This document shows positions 14,754-23,261 of a stretch of DNA of 28,492 nucleotides, one piece after another. The notes below the pieces were generated by a model, which made no database searches, had not been told where the DNA came from, and saw only the letters and a program-made list of their open reading frames with translations. Source of the stretch: DATBMA01 sp036555105 (lineage in GTDB: Bacteria > Actinomycetota > Acidimicrobiia > Spongiisociales > ZC4RG35); NCBI GenBank assembly GCA_036555105.1, contig DATBMA010000019.1, positions 1 through 28,492 on the forward strand, in the 5' to 3' direction. The position numbers and the translations under genes are program-made. Numbering within the stretch: position 1 is the first letter of the stretch; each line of letters opens with the position of its first letter.

Positions 14754-15913
14754 CAGCTGTCCCGATACTCGGCCGGCAATGGAGAGCGCCTAAGCCACAC
14801 CGAATTGGCGATGCCGAGGGCGAACGCGAACGCGAGGAATGAAGACCCCCCCGAACTGACGAAGGGGAGGGGCAGCCCGGTGACGGGCATGATCCCCATC
14901 GTCATCCCGATGTTGATGAAGGCGTGGAACGCGATGATCGCCGCCACCCCTACCGAGATCATCGCCCCGAAGCGGTCCCGGGAGTTGGTGGCGATAACCA
15001 GGAGCCGCCATACGATGAGCGCATAGGCCAGCACCAGCAGGATCCCGCCGACGAACCCGAGCTGCTCGCCGACCGCGGTGAAGATGAAGTCGCTCCCCTG
15101 TTCGGGCACGAACTCGAAGTTGGTCTGCTGGCCCTGGAAGAGGCCCTTCCCCAGGAGCTGGCCCGAGCCGATGGCGATCCGCGACTGTCGTAGGTTCCAG
15201 CCGATTCCCTGCGGGTCCAGGGCAGGATCCAGCAGGACCCGGAGACGGTCGAGCTGGTAGTCGCGGACCAGGCCAAGGCGGAATATGGCGAACGTGCCGA
15301 GAGCGGCCGCTCCCGAGAGGACCAGCATCTGGCGCCCGGAGAGCCCGGACATGAAGAGCATCACCAGCGTGACGAATCCGAACACCAGCATGGTGCCGAG
15401 GTCGGGCTGAAGGAAGATCAGGACGCCGGGGATGGCGACGAGAAGCAGCACGCGTCCGATCACCAACCATGGAAGCTTGACCCTGGGCCTCGAGAGGACT
15501 CCCGCCAGCGCGATGACGCAAGCGATCTTGGCGAACTCCGACGGCTGCAGCTGGAAGGGCCCAAGGTCGATCCAGCGCTGCGCCCCCTTCACGGCCGGGA
15601 AGAGGAAGACCACGCCCAGCAGGAAGAGCACGACTCCGTAGATGTATGGCACCAGGTGGCTGTACTCCCGGTAGTCGATGAGAGAGGCCACCAGGAAGGC
15701 GATGAGCCCGGCGGCGACGAAGATCATCTGGCGCTCCATCGACACCGAGGCGGGCAGATCGCTCCGTTCCAGGCCGACCCTTGTGACCGAATAGATCATC
15801 AGCAGCCCCACCGAAGCGAGGATGATCATCGCCGCCAGCAGGATCAGGTCGGGACGGTTGCGGCGCCTCTCGGCGATGGCGGCCGGGGCATCGGGACGGG
15901 CGAGCAGGGTCAT
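14753..15913 (-). CDS. rodA: RodA, SEDS peptidoglycan glycosyltransferase
   Basis: A 386-residue polytopic membrane protein of the FtsW/RodA/SpoVE family, with about ten hydrophobic helices. The family signatures include FLQPDLGTMLVFGF and, near the C-terminus, GIMPVTGLPLPFVSSGGSS. RodA polymerises glycan strands for cell elongation together with PBP2, whose gene directly precedes it with a one-base TGATG overlap. The C-terminus is followed without a gap by tdk. The assignment to RodA rather than FtsW rests on the mre-mrdA neighbourhood. Confidence 0.95.
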   Translation of the reverse strand: MTLLARPDAPAAIAERRRNRPDLILLAAMIILASVGLLMIYSVTRVGLERSDLPASVSMERQMIFVAAGLIAFLVASLIDYREYSHLVPYIYGVVLFLLGVVFLFPAVKGAQRWIDLGPFQLQPSEFAKIACVIALAGVLSRPRVKLPWLVIGRVLLLVAIPGVLIFLQPDLGTMLVFGFVTLVMLFMSGLSGRQMLVLSGAAALGTFAIFRLGLVRDYQLDRLRVLLDPALDPQGIGWNLRQSRIAIGSGQLLGKGLFQGQQTNFEFVPEQGSDFIFTAVGEQLGFVGGILLVLAYALIVWRLLVIATNSRDRFGAMISVGVAAIIAFHAFINIGMTMGIMPVTGLPLPFVSSGGSSFLAFAFALGIANSVWLRRSPLPAEYRDS

Positions 15914-17877
15914 CAGTTGGCCTTCTCGCCCGCAGTGATCGGCGTTGGCTCGACTCCCATCAGGTACTGCATGATGTAGCGCCCGACCGGGGCGGCGATG
16001 CGCCCTCCGCTGCCGCCCTCATCGATCAGCACCACCACCACCCAGCGGGGGTCGTCGAGCGGGCCCACCCCGGCGAACCAGGCGTGATTGTCGTTGTTGG
16101 CGTTGGTCTGCCCGGTGCCGGTCTTGCCGCCCACCTGGTCGAGCCCGGGGCCGAAGCTCTCGAAGGCACGGGCGGCGGTGCCGGTGGTGACCACCTTGTT
16201 CAGGTCGGTCAACAACGAGGCAGTGGTGGTGGGGCTCATGTCGACATGGCGGAGCAGCGTTGGCTCGGTCAGCCTCACTATTTCGCCATCGCGGCGCTCG
16301 ATCTCGCTCACGACGTATGGCTGCCAGACATCTCCACCGTTCACCATGGCGGAGTATGCGACCGCCATCTGCAGCGGCGTGGCGATGAGCTCTCCCTGCC
16401 CGATGGCGAGGTTCATGAGGTCGCCGCCCACCCAGGGGCCATCTTCCAGCTCGAGCCGGCGGGGATCGAGCCTGCCCGGCTCATCCGGGTTCTCTACCTG
16501 CTCTTCCTTCCACTGGTCGAACAGGGCCCGGTCGGGCACGATTCCCGATGCCTCCGCCGTGAGATCGATGCCGGTGGCCTCGCCGAAGCCGAGCGACCGC
16601 GCCCAGTCCTGGATGATGTCTTCCTGATCCGTGTCCTTGTAGTTGCGCCAGGTGCCGAGGGCCACGGTCCAGAAGTAGATGTTGCATGACTCTTCGAAGC
16701 TCTGGTGGAGATTGAGCCAGCCCTTGTCGCCGGTGTACCAATCATTGAAGACCTGCGGGCTGCCCTCCTCGAACCCAGGCAGCTCCATCCGACCGTTGCA
16801 ATGGACCAGACCGGTCTCGGAGTCGTAGTTGGGACTGTCGAGCGGGAGATCCTCCTCCTCGGCGGCGACGTATGTGATCGCCTTGAACGTCGAGGCAGGT
16901 GGGTAGAGGCCGCTCACCGCCAGGTTGTTGAAGGCCTGCTCCTGCTGGAGCAGGGCAAAAGTGTCGGGGTCGACCCCGGTGACGAACAGAGAGGGGTCGA
17001 AGTCGGGGTACGACGCGAGCGAGAGCACTGCCCCGGTCTTCACGTCGAGCACCACCGCCGCCGCCCGCTCGGTCTCGTGCTTGAAGTCGATTCCCTCCGA
17101 CTTCTCCTGCTGCTTGACCTGGTTGGAGAGGGCCACTCCCTGTTCCAGCGCCGACTCGACCAGCTCCTGCAGTTGGAGGTCGAGCGAGAGATGGATGGTG
17201 TCGCCCTGCACCGATGCGACCGGGGGCCGCTCTTCCACAACCTCGGCGCGGCGGTTCAGCCGGAGAGCGAGGTCGCCATTGGTCCCGAGCAGCAGCTCGT
17301 CGTAGACCTTCTCGACACCGGTCTGGCCGATGCGCACGTTGAGGTCGAGGTCGGGCCGGGCCTCGAGATCGGCCTCATCGGGAAATCCGAGGTGGCCGAT
17401 CACATGGGCCATCGTGGGGCCGACAAGATAGACCCGCTCCGGCACCTTCTCGATGCTCACCCCGGGCAGGTCGGACAGCTGCTCGGTCACCCGATATGCG
17501 GTGTCGGTGGTCACCGTGGCGAGCCGGAAGCGGGCGTTGATCCCCGCCTTGTCGTAGGCGGCCTGGATCTCCCCCACTGGCATGCCCAGCAGCCCCGACA
17601 GCCGCTGCTGCAGGTCGACAGCCTGATCGGTGTTTATGAAACGGCGATCGACCACCACCGCCGGCACGAAGCGGCTGGTAACGAGCAGCTGGCCGGTGCG
17701 GTCGACGATCTCCCCCCGTGGAGCTTGAGTGGGGATCTCGATCCAGGTCTGATCCTCCACGATCTGGGCGCTCTGCGCTCCCTGGGCGATCGATATGAAC
17801 CACAGCCGGATTCCCAACGCCGAGAACATCAAGAGGAAGAGCCCGGAGACGATGACGAGGCGGGAAGAGAACTTCAA
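15913..17877 (-). CDS. mrdA: Penicillin-binding protein 2 (elongation transpeptidase)
   Basis: A 654-residue class B PBP. A short cytoplasmic stretch and one membrane anchor (LVIVSGLFLLMFSALGI) come first. The dimerisation region follows, with APRGEIVDRTG. The transpeptidase domain has SxxK in PPASTFK (Ser at about residue 329), SxN as SCN in FEESCNIYF, and KTGT in GGKTGTGQT. It crosslinks the glycan made by RodA. The frame is open further upstream, but TTG 17875-17877 overlaps the mreD stop (TTGA), has GGAG 9 bases upstream, and gives the typical MKFSSRL anchor start. Confidence 0.95.
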   Translation of the reverse strand: MKFSSRLVIVSGLFLLMFSALGIRLWFISIAQGAQSAQIVEDQTWIEIPTQAPRGEIVDRTGQLLVTSRFVPAVVVDRRFINTDQAVDLQQRLSGLLGMPVGEIQAAYDKAGINARFRLATVTTDTAYRVTEQLSDLPGVSIEKVPERVYLVGPTMAHVIGHLGFPDEADLEARPDLDLNVRIGQTGVEKVYDELLLGTNGDLALRLNRRAEVVEERPPVASVQGDTIHLSLDLQLQELVESALEQGVALSNQVKQQEKSEGIDFKHETERAAAVVLDVKTGAVLSLASYPDFDPSLFVTGVDPDTFALLQQEQAFNNLAVSGLYPPASTFKAITYVAAEEEDLPLDSPNYDSETGLVHCNGRMELPGFEEGSPQVFNDWYTGDKGWLNLHQSFEESCNIYFWTVALGTWRNYKDTDQEDIIQDWARSLGFGEATGIDLTAEASGIVPDRALFDQWKEEQVENPDEPGRLDPRRLELEDGPWVGGDLMNLAIGQGELIATPLQMAVAYSAMVNGGDVWQPYVVSEIERRDGEIVRLTEPTLLRHVDMSPTTTASLLTDLNKVVTTGTAARAFESFGPGLDQVGGKTGTGQTNANNDNHAWFAGVGPLDDPRWVVVVLIDEGGSGGRIAAPVGRYIMQYLMGVEPTPITAGEKAN

Positions 17878-18371
17878 GCCGCCACTCTCCTTCCGGCAAT
17901 CAACCGCCCCACCCAACCGGAGAGGAGGGTAGCCAGGATGCCATTTATCAAAGGCACCTGGATCAGCCTGCGGACGGCGTTCTCCCCCAGTTCGGCCGCC
18001 TCGCCGAAAAGGCTGCCGAGGACGAGGAAGACCACCACCCCGAGGATGCTCAAGAGGGCTGCCCACACTCCCACTGCCCACGGTCCGATGTCGGTGCGGT
18101 TCTTGGTGCGGGAGGCCACGTAGGCGACCACCGTGTAGGCCAGGGCGCGTAGTCCCAACACCCCCCCTGCCACGATCAGGTCGACCAGCAGACCAGCCAC
18201 GAATCCGACTATGACCGCCAACTCCGGCCGCAGCCACAGCGCTCCCAGGATCACCACCAGCATCACCAGATCGGGAGCGACGAACCTGATCCTCCGGAAC
18301 AGCGTCGCCTGCAAAACCAAGGCGACCAAGCTGAGGCCGAGGGTGACCAACAGCGGCCGAATCGACCTCAT
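17874..18371 (-). CDS. mreD: Rod shape-determining protein MreD
   Basis: A 165-residue membrane protein with about five hydrophobic helices. MreD features include an N-terminal helix pair around VTLGLSLVALVLQATLF, then VAPDLVMLVVILGALW and VGFVAGLLVDL. It connects MreC to the PBP2-RodA complex. Its ATG overlaps the mreC stop by 4 bases (ATGA) and its stop overlaps the mrdA start, so the genes form one translationally coupled chain. Confidence 0.93.
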   Translation of the reverse strand: MRSIRPLLVTLGLSLVALVLQATLFRRIRFVAPDLVMLVVILGALWLRPELAVIVGFVAGLLVDLIVAGGVLGLRALAYTVVAYVASRTKNRTDIGPWAVGVWAALLSILGVVVFLVLGSLFGEAAELGENAVRRLIQVPLINGILATLLSGWVGRLIAGRRVAA

Positions 18372-19288
18372 GGAGCGGTGGTGAGGGTGGTGGAGGAGTC
18401 GGGCGTGGCGGCGGGAAGCGTGGTCGCCGTCGCCGGCTCTTCCTCTCCTACCAGTGACGGATCCGTCGGCCAGGCGAGGACCACGACCACCCGCAGGCGC
18501 TCGGGGTCGGAGAAGGCCTTGACCCTGGCGGTCAAGGCGGTCCCCTCCATCTCGGCCGGCGCGATCACTTCACCTACAGGGATGCCGGCCGGGAAGCTGA
18601 CCGATACAGAGGAGGTGAGCACGAGGTCGCCCGGCAGTAGCGGCTCGTGGGCGTCGAAGATCTCGAGGTTCATCTCGTCCGACCCGATCACGCTCTGCAG
18701 CGTGCCCACCTGTCCCCTGGCGAGGACGGTCACGGCCTCCCGGCTCTGGGTCACCGGCACCACGGTGGCGTAGCCGGATGACACCGTCACCACCTGGCCT
18801 GCCAGATAGCCCTGCGAGTCGACGACCGGTTGGCCGGCCACTATCCCGTCTTGTGATCCCTTGTCGATGATCAGGCTCGGGTCGAACGGATCGGGGCGGC
18901 CGATCACGTTGGCCTCGGTGCGGGCCCCCTCCAGACCGGCCAGACGCAGGTCGTACAGGTCCTCGAGGACCCGGAGGCGCTCCAGGTCGTCTGCGCTGCC
19001 GGCCAGCTGACCCTGCAACCTCGCCACCTCGTTGCGCAGGGTCTCGTTCTCGGCCCGCAGGGCAGCCACCCCCGCCACCCCCTCGATCAGGTCAACGGCG
19101 GGATCGATGACGGCAGCCGCCAGCTTCTGGAGCGGGGCCGTCAATTCCTGTGCCGTCACCCGCAGTGAGAGGCCCATCCCCCCACCGGCCGACCGCACGT
19201 CGAAGGTCATCAGCAGGAAAGCCAGCACCAGCAGGGTGATGAACGTGGGAAGGGTGCGGTCCCGTCGCAGCTCTCGTTCGATCATCAC
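18368..19288 (-). CDS. mreC: Rod shape-determining protein MreC
   Basis: A protein of about 306 residues. An N-terminal membrane helix (LPTFITLLVLAFLLMTF) is followed by a coiled coil (ALRAENETLRNEVARLQGQL) and the two-barrel MreC domain with VIGRPDPFDPSLIIDKGSQDG. The extracellular end has a Thr/Pro/Ala-rich tail (from about PATATTLPAATPD onward). MreC activates PBP2. The open frame starts at 19345 inside mreB; I prefer GTG 19288 (or ATG 19285), 8 bases after the mreB stop, because the usual short cytoplasmic stretch then precedes the helix. The longer form cannot be ruled out. Confidence 0.92.
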   Translation of the reverse strand: MMIERELRRDRTLPTFITLLVLAFLLMTFDVRSAGGGMGLSLRVTAQELTAPLQKLAAAVIDPAVDLIEGVAGVAALRAENETLRNEVARLQGQLAGSADDLERLRVLEDLYDLRLAGLEGARTEANVIGRPDPFDPSLIIDKGSQDGIVAGQPVVDSQGYLAGQVVTVSSGYATVVPVTQSREAVTVLARGQVGTLQSVIGSDEMNLEIFDAHEPLLPGDLVLTSSVSVSFPAGIPVGEVIAPAEMEGTALTARVKAFSDPERLRVVVVLAWPTDPSLVGEEEPATATTLPAATPDSSTTLTTAP

Positions 19289-19296
19289 TCGATCGA

Positions 19297-20319
19297 TCAG
19301 GGCCTGGCGGAGGACGAGAGCAGCGTCTCGAACTCCTCGAGGCACTTGCCGGAGCCGATCGCCACCGATTGCAGTGGTCGTTTGGCGGTCACGATCGGCA
19401 TGCCGGTTTCGTGAGCGAGTCGCTCATCGAGCCCGACCAGCAGTGCGCCTCCCCCAGCCATGATGATCCCCCGCTCCATGATGTCGGCAGCCAACTCGGG
19501 CGGGGTCTTGTCGAGTGTGTACTTGACGGCGTCGACGATCGCCTGAGTGGGCTCCTCGATTGCCTCTCTGATCTCGGGGCTGGAGAGAAGGATTGTCTTG
19601 GGAAGGCCGGTTATGAGGTCGCGTCCCCTCACCTCCGCCGAAGGCTCATCGGGATATGGCCAGGCGGAGCCGATCGCCATCTTCACCTGCTCGGCGGTCC
19701 GTTCGCCCAGCAGCATGTTGTATTCCTTCTTGACCCACTCGATGATCGCCTCGTCGAGTTCGTCGCCCCCGACCCGAATGGAGCGGCTGACCACGATGCC
19801 GCCGAGGGAGATCACCGCCACCTCGGTGGTGCCGCCACCGATGTCGACCACCATCGATCCCGATGGCTCGCCAATGGGCAGCCCGCATCCGATCGCCGCC
19901 GCCATCGGCTCCTCGATCGTGTAGGCGCGCCTGGCGCCAGCGTGGTACGCAGCCTCTTCCACGGCACGACGCTCGACCGGGGTGATGCCGGATGGCACGG
20001 CCACCACGATCCGGGGGCGTGCCCAGCGTCGCCGATGGACCTTCTGGATGAAGTAACGGAGCATCTTCTCTGTGATGTCGAAGTCGGCGATCACACCATC
20101 GCGAAGGGGACGGATGGCCCTGATGTGAGCCGGCGTCCGGCCGATCATCCGCTTGGCGTCCATACCCACCGCCAGCGCCCTTCCGTTGTCGGTGTTGATG
20201 GCGACCACCGATGGCTCGTTGAGGACGATGCCCTGTCCGCGCACGAATACGAGCGTGTTGGCAGTGCCCAGATCGATGGCCATGTCCTGGCCCGCAAAGG
20301 AAAACAGTGATTCGGCCAT
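19297..20319 (-). CDS. mreB: Rod shape-determining protein MreB
   Basis: A 340-residue bacterial actin. The phosphate-1 motif is AIDLGTANTLVFVRG, the phosphate-2 motif is VVDIGGGTTEVAVISLGG, and the adenosine motif lies in IIMAGGGALLVGLD. The protein is of normal length. It forms filaments on the inner membrane that guide the elongation machinery encoded just downstream. The start is ATG 20317-20319 without a visible ribosome site. A promoter for the rod operon probably lies in the 64-base gap to ndk or further up, but no clear hexamers are seen. Confidence 0.97.
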   Translation of the reverse strand: MAESLFSFAGQDMAIDLGTANTLVFVRGQGIVLNEPSVVAINTDNGRALAVGMDAKRMIGRTPAHIRAIRPLRDGVIADFDITEKMLRYFIQKVHRRRWARPRIVVAVPSGITPVERRAVEEAAYHAGARRAYTIEEPMAAAIGCGLPIGEPSGSMVVDIGGGTTEVAVISLGGIVVSRSIRVGGDELDEAIIEWVKKEYNMLLGERTAEQVKMAIGSAWPYPDEPSAEVRGRDLITGLPKTILLSSPEIREAIEEPTQAIVDAVKYTLDKTPPELAADIMERGIIMAGGGALLVGLDERLAHETGMPIVTAKRPLQSVAIGSGKCLEEFETLLSSSARP

Positions 20320-20383
20320 GGAAACAGGGAAAACCGGAAGTCGGGCGAGTCTAGGCGGGGCGAGCTAGATGCGCCATCCGGCC

Positions 20384-20788
20384 TCAGCCGAAAAAGAGCG
20401 CCAGCTCCCGGGCCGCGCTCTCGGGGCCGTCGGAGCCGTGGACCAGGTTGAACGTGACCTCCAGGCCGAAGTCGCCCCGAATCGTGCCTGGGGCGGCCTG
20501 TTTGGGATCGGTGGCGCCAATCACCGAGCGGGCCACTCCGATGGCACCCTCACCAGACCACTCGGAGGCGACGACCGGTCCCGAGGTTATGAATGTGATC
20601 AGATCCTCGAAGAAGCCTTTGCCCTCGTGCTCGCGGTAGTGCCGCATGGCGAACTCACGCTCGAGGGTGCGCAGCTCGAGACGTTCGAGCCGGAGGCCCT
20701 TGCGCTCCAAGCGACCGACGATCTCGCCCACCAGCCCGCGGGCCACCCCGTCCGGTTTCACCATGATGAAGGTTCGCTCGAGAGCCAC
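20384..20788 (-). CDS. ndk: Nucleoside diphosphate kinase
   Basis: A 134-residue enzyme that moves phosphate between nucleoside tri- and diphosphates. It begins with ERTFIMVKPDGVARG and has the active-site His in FNLVHGSDG, where most family members read 'N..HGSDS'; the Ser-to-Gly change at that last position is minor. The segment GATDPKQAAPGTIRGDFG is conserved. The start is GTG 20786-20788. It lies between folC and mreB on the same strand, an order frequent in actinobacteria. Confidence 0.96.
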   Translation of the reverse strand: MALERTFIMVKPDGVARGLVGEIVGRLERKGLRLERLELRTLEREFAMRHYREHEGKGFFEDLITFITSGPVVASEWSGEGAIGVARSVIGATDPKQAAPGTIRGDFGLEVTFNLVHGSDGPESAARELALFFG

Positions 20789-20824
20789 TGCGGCGACGTT
20801 AATGGCGGGTGGGACCGGGCCGCC

Positions 20825-22129
20825 TCATCGCTCGTTGCGGTCGACTGTGCCGTCCCCGAGCACGAGCGACCGCACCGCACCGACCAGATACAGGGATCCT
20901 GCTACCAGGATCGAGCCATCGTCGCCGGCCATCGCGGTGGCCAGGTCGAGCGCGGCCGCAGGGGTCGGCACCCAGTCGCCCTCCACCTCGAGGTGTCCAG
21001 CCAACGCGGCGGCCAGCTCGGACGCGGGGACGGCGCGCGGTGAGTCGACCGTGGTGGCGACGAATGAGTCAATCCGCCCGCGCAGGGGGGTGAACATCCC
21101 CTCGAGATCCTTGTCCTTCATGGCCGCAGTCACCAGCACCCACCGGCCGGCAGGGAACTCCTCCTGGATCGACGAGGCCAGGGTCCGGAACCCCTGCGGG
21201 TTGTGGGCCCCATCCAGCAGGGTCAAGGGTCCAGAGGAGACGACCTCCAACCGCCCCGGACAGGAAATCACCGACGCCCCATCGACCACGGCTTCCGGGT
21301 CGAGCGACCTCCCGAGCAAGGCCTCCACCGCTGCCGCCGCCACCGCCAGGTTCACGGTCTGGTGGCGGCCGTGGACCGGGAGGAACACGTCCTCGTAGGT
21401 GTCGTGGATGCCGTTGATGCGGCACAACCAACCCCCGACCCCGAGCTCGACTTCCACGCTGAAGTCGCGCCCGAACGCATAGTGCTCGACGTCCAGAGCC
21501 CGGACCACCCCCTCGGCCTCGGCCGCGGCATCCGGGGGGAGCGGGCCCGTCACCAGGATCGACCCTTCCTTCACGATGCCGAGCTTCTCCCGGGCGATGG
21601 CCGCCAGCGTGTTCCCGAGCATTTCGGTGTGGTCGAGGTCGATGCCGGTCACCACGGTCACTTCCCCGCGGGCGGCATTGGTTGCGTCCAGCCGCCCACC
21701 CAACCCCACCTCGACCACTGCCACATCGACGGCCTGATCGGCAAACCACGAATATGCGGTCGCTGCGGTCAGCTCGAAGTACGTCAGCGAGTCCCGGTCC
21801 TCGAACATCTCGGTGAAGGCCGCAACATCGGACACCGCCTGGGCGAATTGCTCCTGGGATGAGTAGCGGCCATCGAGTGAGAACCGCTCCTCCACCCGTT
21901 CCAGGTGGGGGGAGATGAAGGTGCCGGTTGAAAGGCCATGGGCAAGGCACAGGACGGTCGCCATCCGACAGGTCGAGGTCTTGCCGTTGGTGCCGGCGAC
22001 ATGGATCATCGGATAGGACTCTTCGGGGTTTCCCATCAGCGCCAGCAGGCCGCTGATCCGCTCGAGGCCGGGCTTCACCCCCATGCCGATGTGGTTGTCT
22101 AGGTAGTCGACTGCAGCCGAGTAGTCCAT
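20825..22129 (-). CDS. folC: Folylpolyglutamate/dihydrofolate synthase
   Basis: A 434-residue Mur-ligase-type enzyme that adds glutamate to dihydropteroate and folates. The start region GLERISGLLALMGNP leads to HVAGTNGKTS with the P-loop at residues 46-52, then TFISPHLERVEERFSLDG, VEVGLGGRLDATN and VTGIDLDHTEMLG. A late segment, LTLLDGAHNPQG, is typical. ATG 22127-22129 is the only sensible start by homology, yet the base of a 14-base-pair terminator hairpin ends 6 bases before it. There is therefore no ribosome site, and translation may be leaderless. In many actinobacteria valS precedes folC; here two surface-protein genes lie upstream instead. Confidence 0.95.
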   Translation of the reverse strand: MDYSAAVDYLDNHIGMGVKPGLERISGLLALMGNPEESYPMIHVAGTNGKTSTCRMATVLCLAHGLSTGTFISPHLERVEERFSLDGRYSSQEQFAQAVSDVAAFTEMFEDRDSLTYFELTAATAYSWFADQAVDVAVVEVGLGGRLDATNAARGEVTVVTGIDLDHTEMLGNTLAAIAREKLGIVKEGSILVTGPLPPDAAAEAEGVVRALDVEHYAFGRDFSVEVELGVGGWLCRINGIHDTYEDVFLPVHGRHQTVNLAVAAAAVEALLGRSLDPEAVVDGASVISCPGRLEVVSSGPLTLLDGAHNPQGFRTLASSIQEEFPAGRWVLVTAAMKDKDLEGMFTPLRGRIDSFVATTVDSPRAVPASELAAALAGHLEVEGDWVPTPAAALDLATAMAGDDGSILVAGSLYLVGAVRSLVLGDGTVDRNER

Positions 22130-22135
22130 AGAAAT

Positions 22136-22169
22136 GAGAAGGGCCCCGGAGGTTACCGGGGCCCTTCTC
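22136..22169 (-). terminator. Perfect 14-base-pair terminator hairpin
   Basis: GAGAAGGGCCCCGG and its perfect complement enclose a 6-base loop. On the minus strand it lies 15 bases after the stop of the LPXTG gene and is followed by ATTTCT. It should end transcription of the surface-protein gene and insulate folC. Confidence 0.85.
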
Positions 22170-22184
22170 GATGAACGGTTGGGG

Positions 22185-22973
22185 TCAAGACCCTAGGGTC
22201 TCCCCACCTTCCCCTTCCGCCCTCTTCCTCCCCCACGTGCTGAGGGAGAAGCCGGCGATCATCAGCACGGCAGCTGCCCCTGCCAGTGTCATGTGATCGA
22301 TGCCGGTCATCGGCAACTCCTCCACCTGCTTGCCGCCTACGGTCGCAGTGGTCGGAGCGGCCGTGCTCGACGTTGGCGCCGAGGTCGTAGTCCCCTCGAC
22401 TTCGGCCGTGGTTGTGGTCTGGGCCGCGGTCGTAGTCGTGGACTCCGGCTCGGACGTCGTCGTCGTCTCTTCGATCGTCGTTGTGGTCGTCTCTTCGATC
22501 GTGGTTGTGGTCGTTTCCTCGATCGTGGTCGTGGTGGTCTCTTCCGGGCAGCATTCCTTCTTGATGTCCCACGTCAGGTCGACCGTCACAGTCCGGTACT
22601 CGCCCTGGCTGTTGCCGTTGTTGAACGCGGCGACTGCCAACGCCTTGACCACCACATGTGAGTCGTCCAGATCGGGCCACGGATTGGTGCCGCTGAACTC
22701 GTAACCGTTGGCTGAGGTGTATGCGCCCTTGGCTACCTGAACGCCGTCGAAATAGATCCTGATGTCGGGGTTGCCGGACTCGCCATCGCTGTTCGGGTCC
22801 TGCTTCCACGACTTGGAGGTCCACTCGATGACGATCTCGCCATCCTGGCAAAGCACCGTCGCCGTTATCTCGGGATGATGCGCATAGGCCGGTGCCAGGC
22901 CTCCGATCACCCCGGTAGAGACCGACAGCGCCACGAATGTCGCCGTCGCCCAACCCGCCAGCCGCCTCTTCAT
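22185..22973 (-). CDS. LPXTG-anchored surface protein with Thr-rich linker
   Basis: A 262-residue secreted protein. The signal peptide MKRRLAGWATATFVALSVST... has a likely cleavage after AYA (residue 31). Residues 32-140 form a beta-rich domain with two Cys near its end (ECCPEE); I recognise no family. A low-complexity linker follows with three ETTTTTIE-type repeats and more Thr/Ala/Ser, probably glycosylated. The C-terminus is a sortase signal: LPMTG at 220-224, a hydrophobic helix and the basic WGRKR, with a slightly long 11-residue acidic tail. The start ATG has AGGAGGG 4 bases upstream, partly inside a predicted leader hairpin. No sortase gene lies in the window. Confidence 0.85.
   Translation of the reverse strand: MKRRLAGWATATFVALSVSTGVIGGLAPAYAHHPEITATVLCQDGEIVIEWTSKSWKQDPNSDGESGNPDIRIYFDGVQVAKGAYTSANGYEFSGTNPWPDLDDSHVVVKALAVAAFNNGNSQGEYRTVTVDLTWDIKKECCPEETTTTTIEETTTTTIEETTTTTIEETTTTSEPESTTTTAAQTTTTAEVEGTTTSAPTSSTAAPTTATVGGKQVEELPMTGIDHMTLAGAAAVLMIAGFSLSTWGRKRAEGEGGETLGS
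22467..22538 (-). repeat. Three 24-base in-frame repeats encoding TTTTTIEE
   Basis: Three consecutive 24-base units (22467-22490, 22491-22514, 22515-22538) encode the Thr linker of the LPXTG protein. The first two differ at one base and the third at several. In-frame units allow linker length to change by replication slippage. Confidence 0.8.
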
Positions 22974-22977
22974 CTAT

Positions 22978-23093
22978 CCCTCCTGGCCAAACTCCAGGCG
23001 GGGTCGGTCGCACCACTGGCTCGCTTCGGTCCCATGGTGCCCGAATTCGGGACCGAGCTCGTCGCCTCCCACACCCGACCACGTTTTGTGGTC
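22978..23093 (-). promoter_or_regulatory. Candidate pseudoknot riboswitch-like leader B (upstream of the LPMTG gene)
   Basis: All positions run on the minus strand. An upstream hairpin GACCAC/GTGGTC (23077-23093) comes first. GGGAGGCG (23070-23063) follows, then stem 1 TCGGTCCC (23056-23049) with GGGACCGA (23033-23026). Its loop carries CGGGCACC (23043-23036), complementary to GGTGC-GA-CCG (23014-23005) and forming an H-type pseudoknot. The linker has GCGAGC. AGGCG (23067-23063) can pair with CGCCT (23000-22996) to close the structure. That pairing excludes the hairpin CCTGG/CCAGG (22998-22994 with 22986-22982), which covers part of the ribosome site AGGAGGG (22984-22978). This is predicted structure, supported by the matching leader A. 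Confidence 0.6.
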
Positions 23094-23203
23094 GTCCGCC
23101 GCTCAGAGTAGGTGACGAGCGGTGTGGGCCACGGCACCAATCCAATCCCCACCGGGGTGACTAGCGCGGAAGAAGACTTGTTCCTTGAGCCTCAAGTATT
23201 AAG

Positions 23204-23224
23204 TCTCACGTCTCACGTCTCACG
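23204..23224. repeat. Three tandem TCTCACG units
   Basis: Three exact 7-base units lie in the 288-base gap between the two LPXTG genes. The same triple unit starts the long array at 28291. The nearby CGCACG-A-CGTGCG palindrome (23234-23246), about 16 bases after the LPGTG gene's stop, may be its weak terminator. The rest of the gap holds leader B and nothing else I can name. Confidence 0.8.
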
Positions 23225-23261
23225 CGAGAGGCACGCACGACGTGCGACGTGAAACCCCTTT

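Noticed and set aside
16705..18123. A 472-codon open frame on the plus strand opposite mrdA and mreD
   Set aside because: It mirrors the codon pattern of the real minus-strand genes and has no recognisable domain.
22188..22201. AGACCCTAGGGTCT palindrome as an operator
   Set aside because: It lies within the last codons of the LPXTG gene, and a complete terminator follows 19 bases later; coding constraint is a sufficient explanation.
22978..23093. Classical c-di-GMP (GEMM) riboswitch in the LPXTG leaders
   Set aside because: The GEMM hallmarks, such as GCAAA-containing segments and the GNRA tetraloop with its receptor, are absent; the conserved CGGGCACC/GGTGCGACCG pseudoknot is a different architecture.
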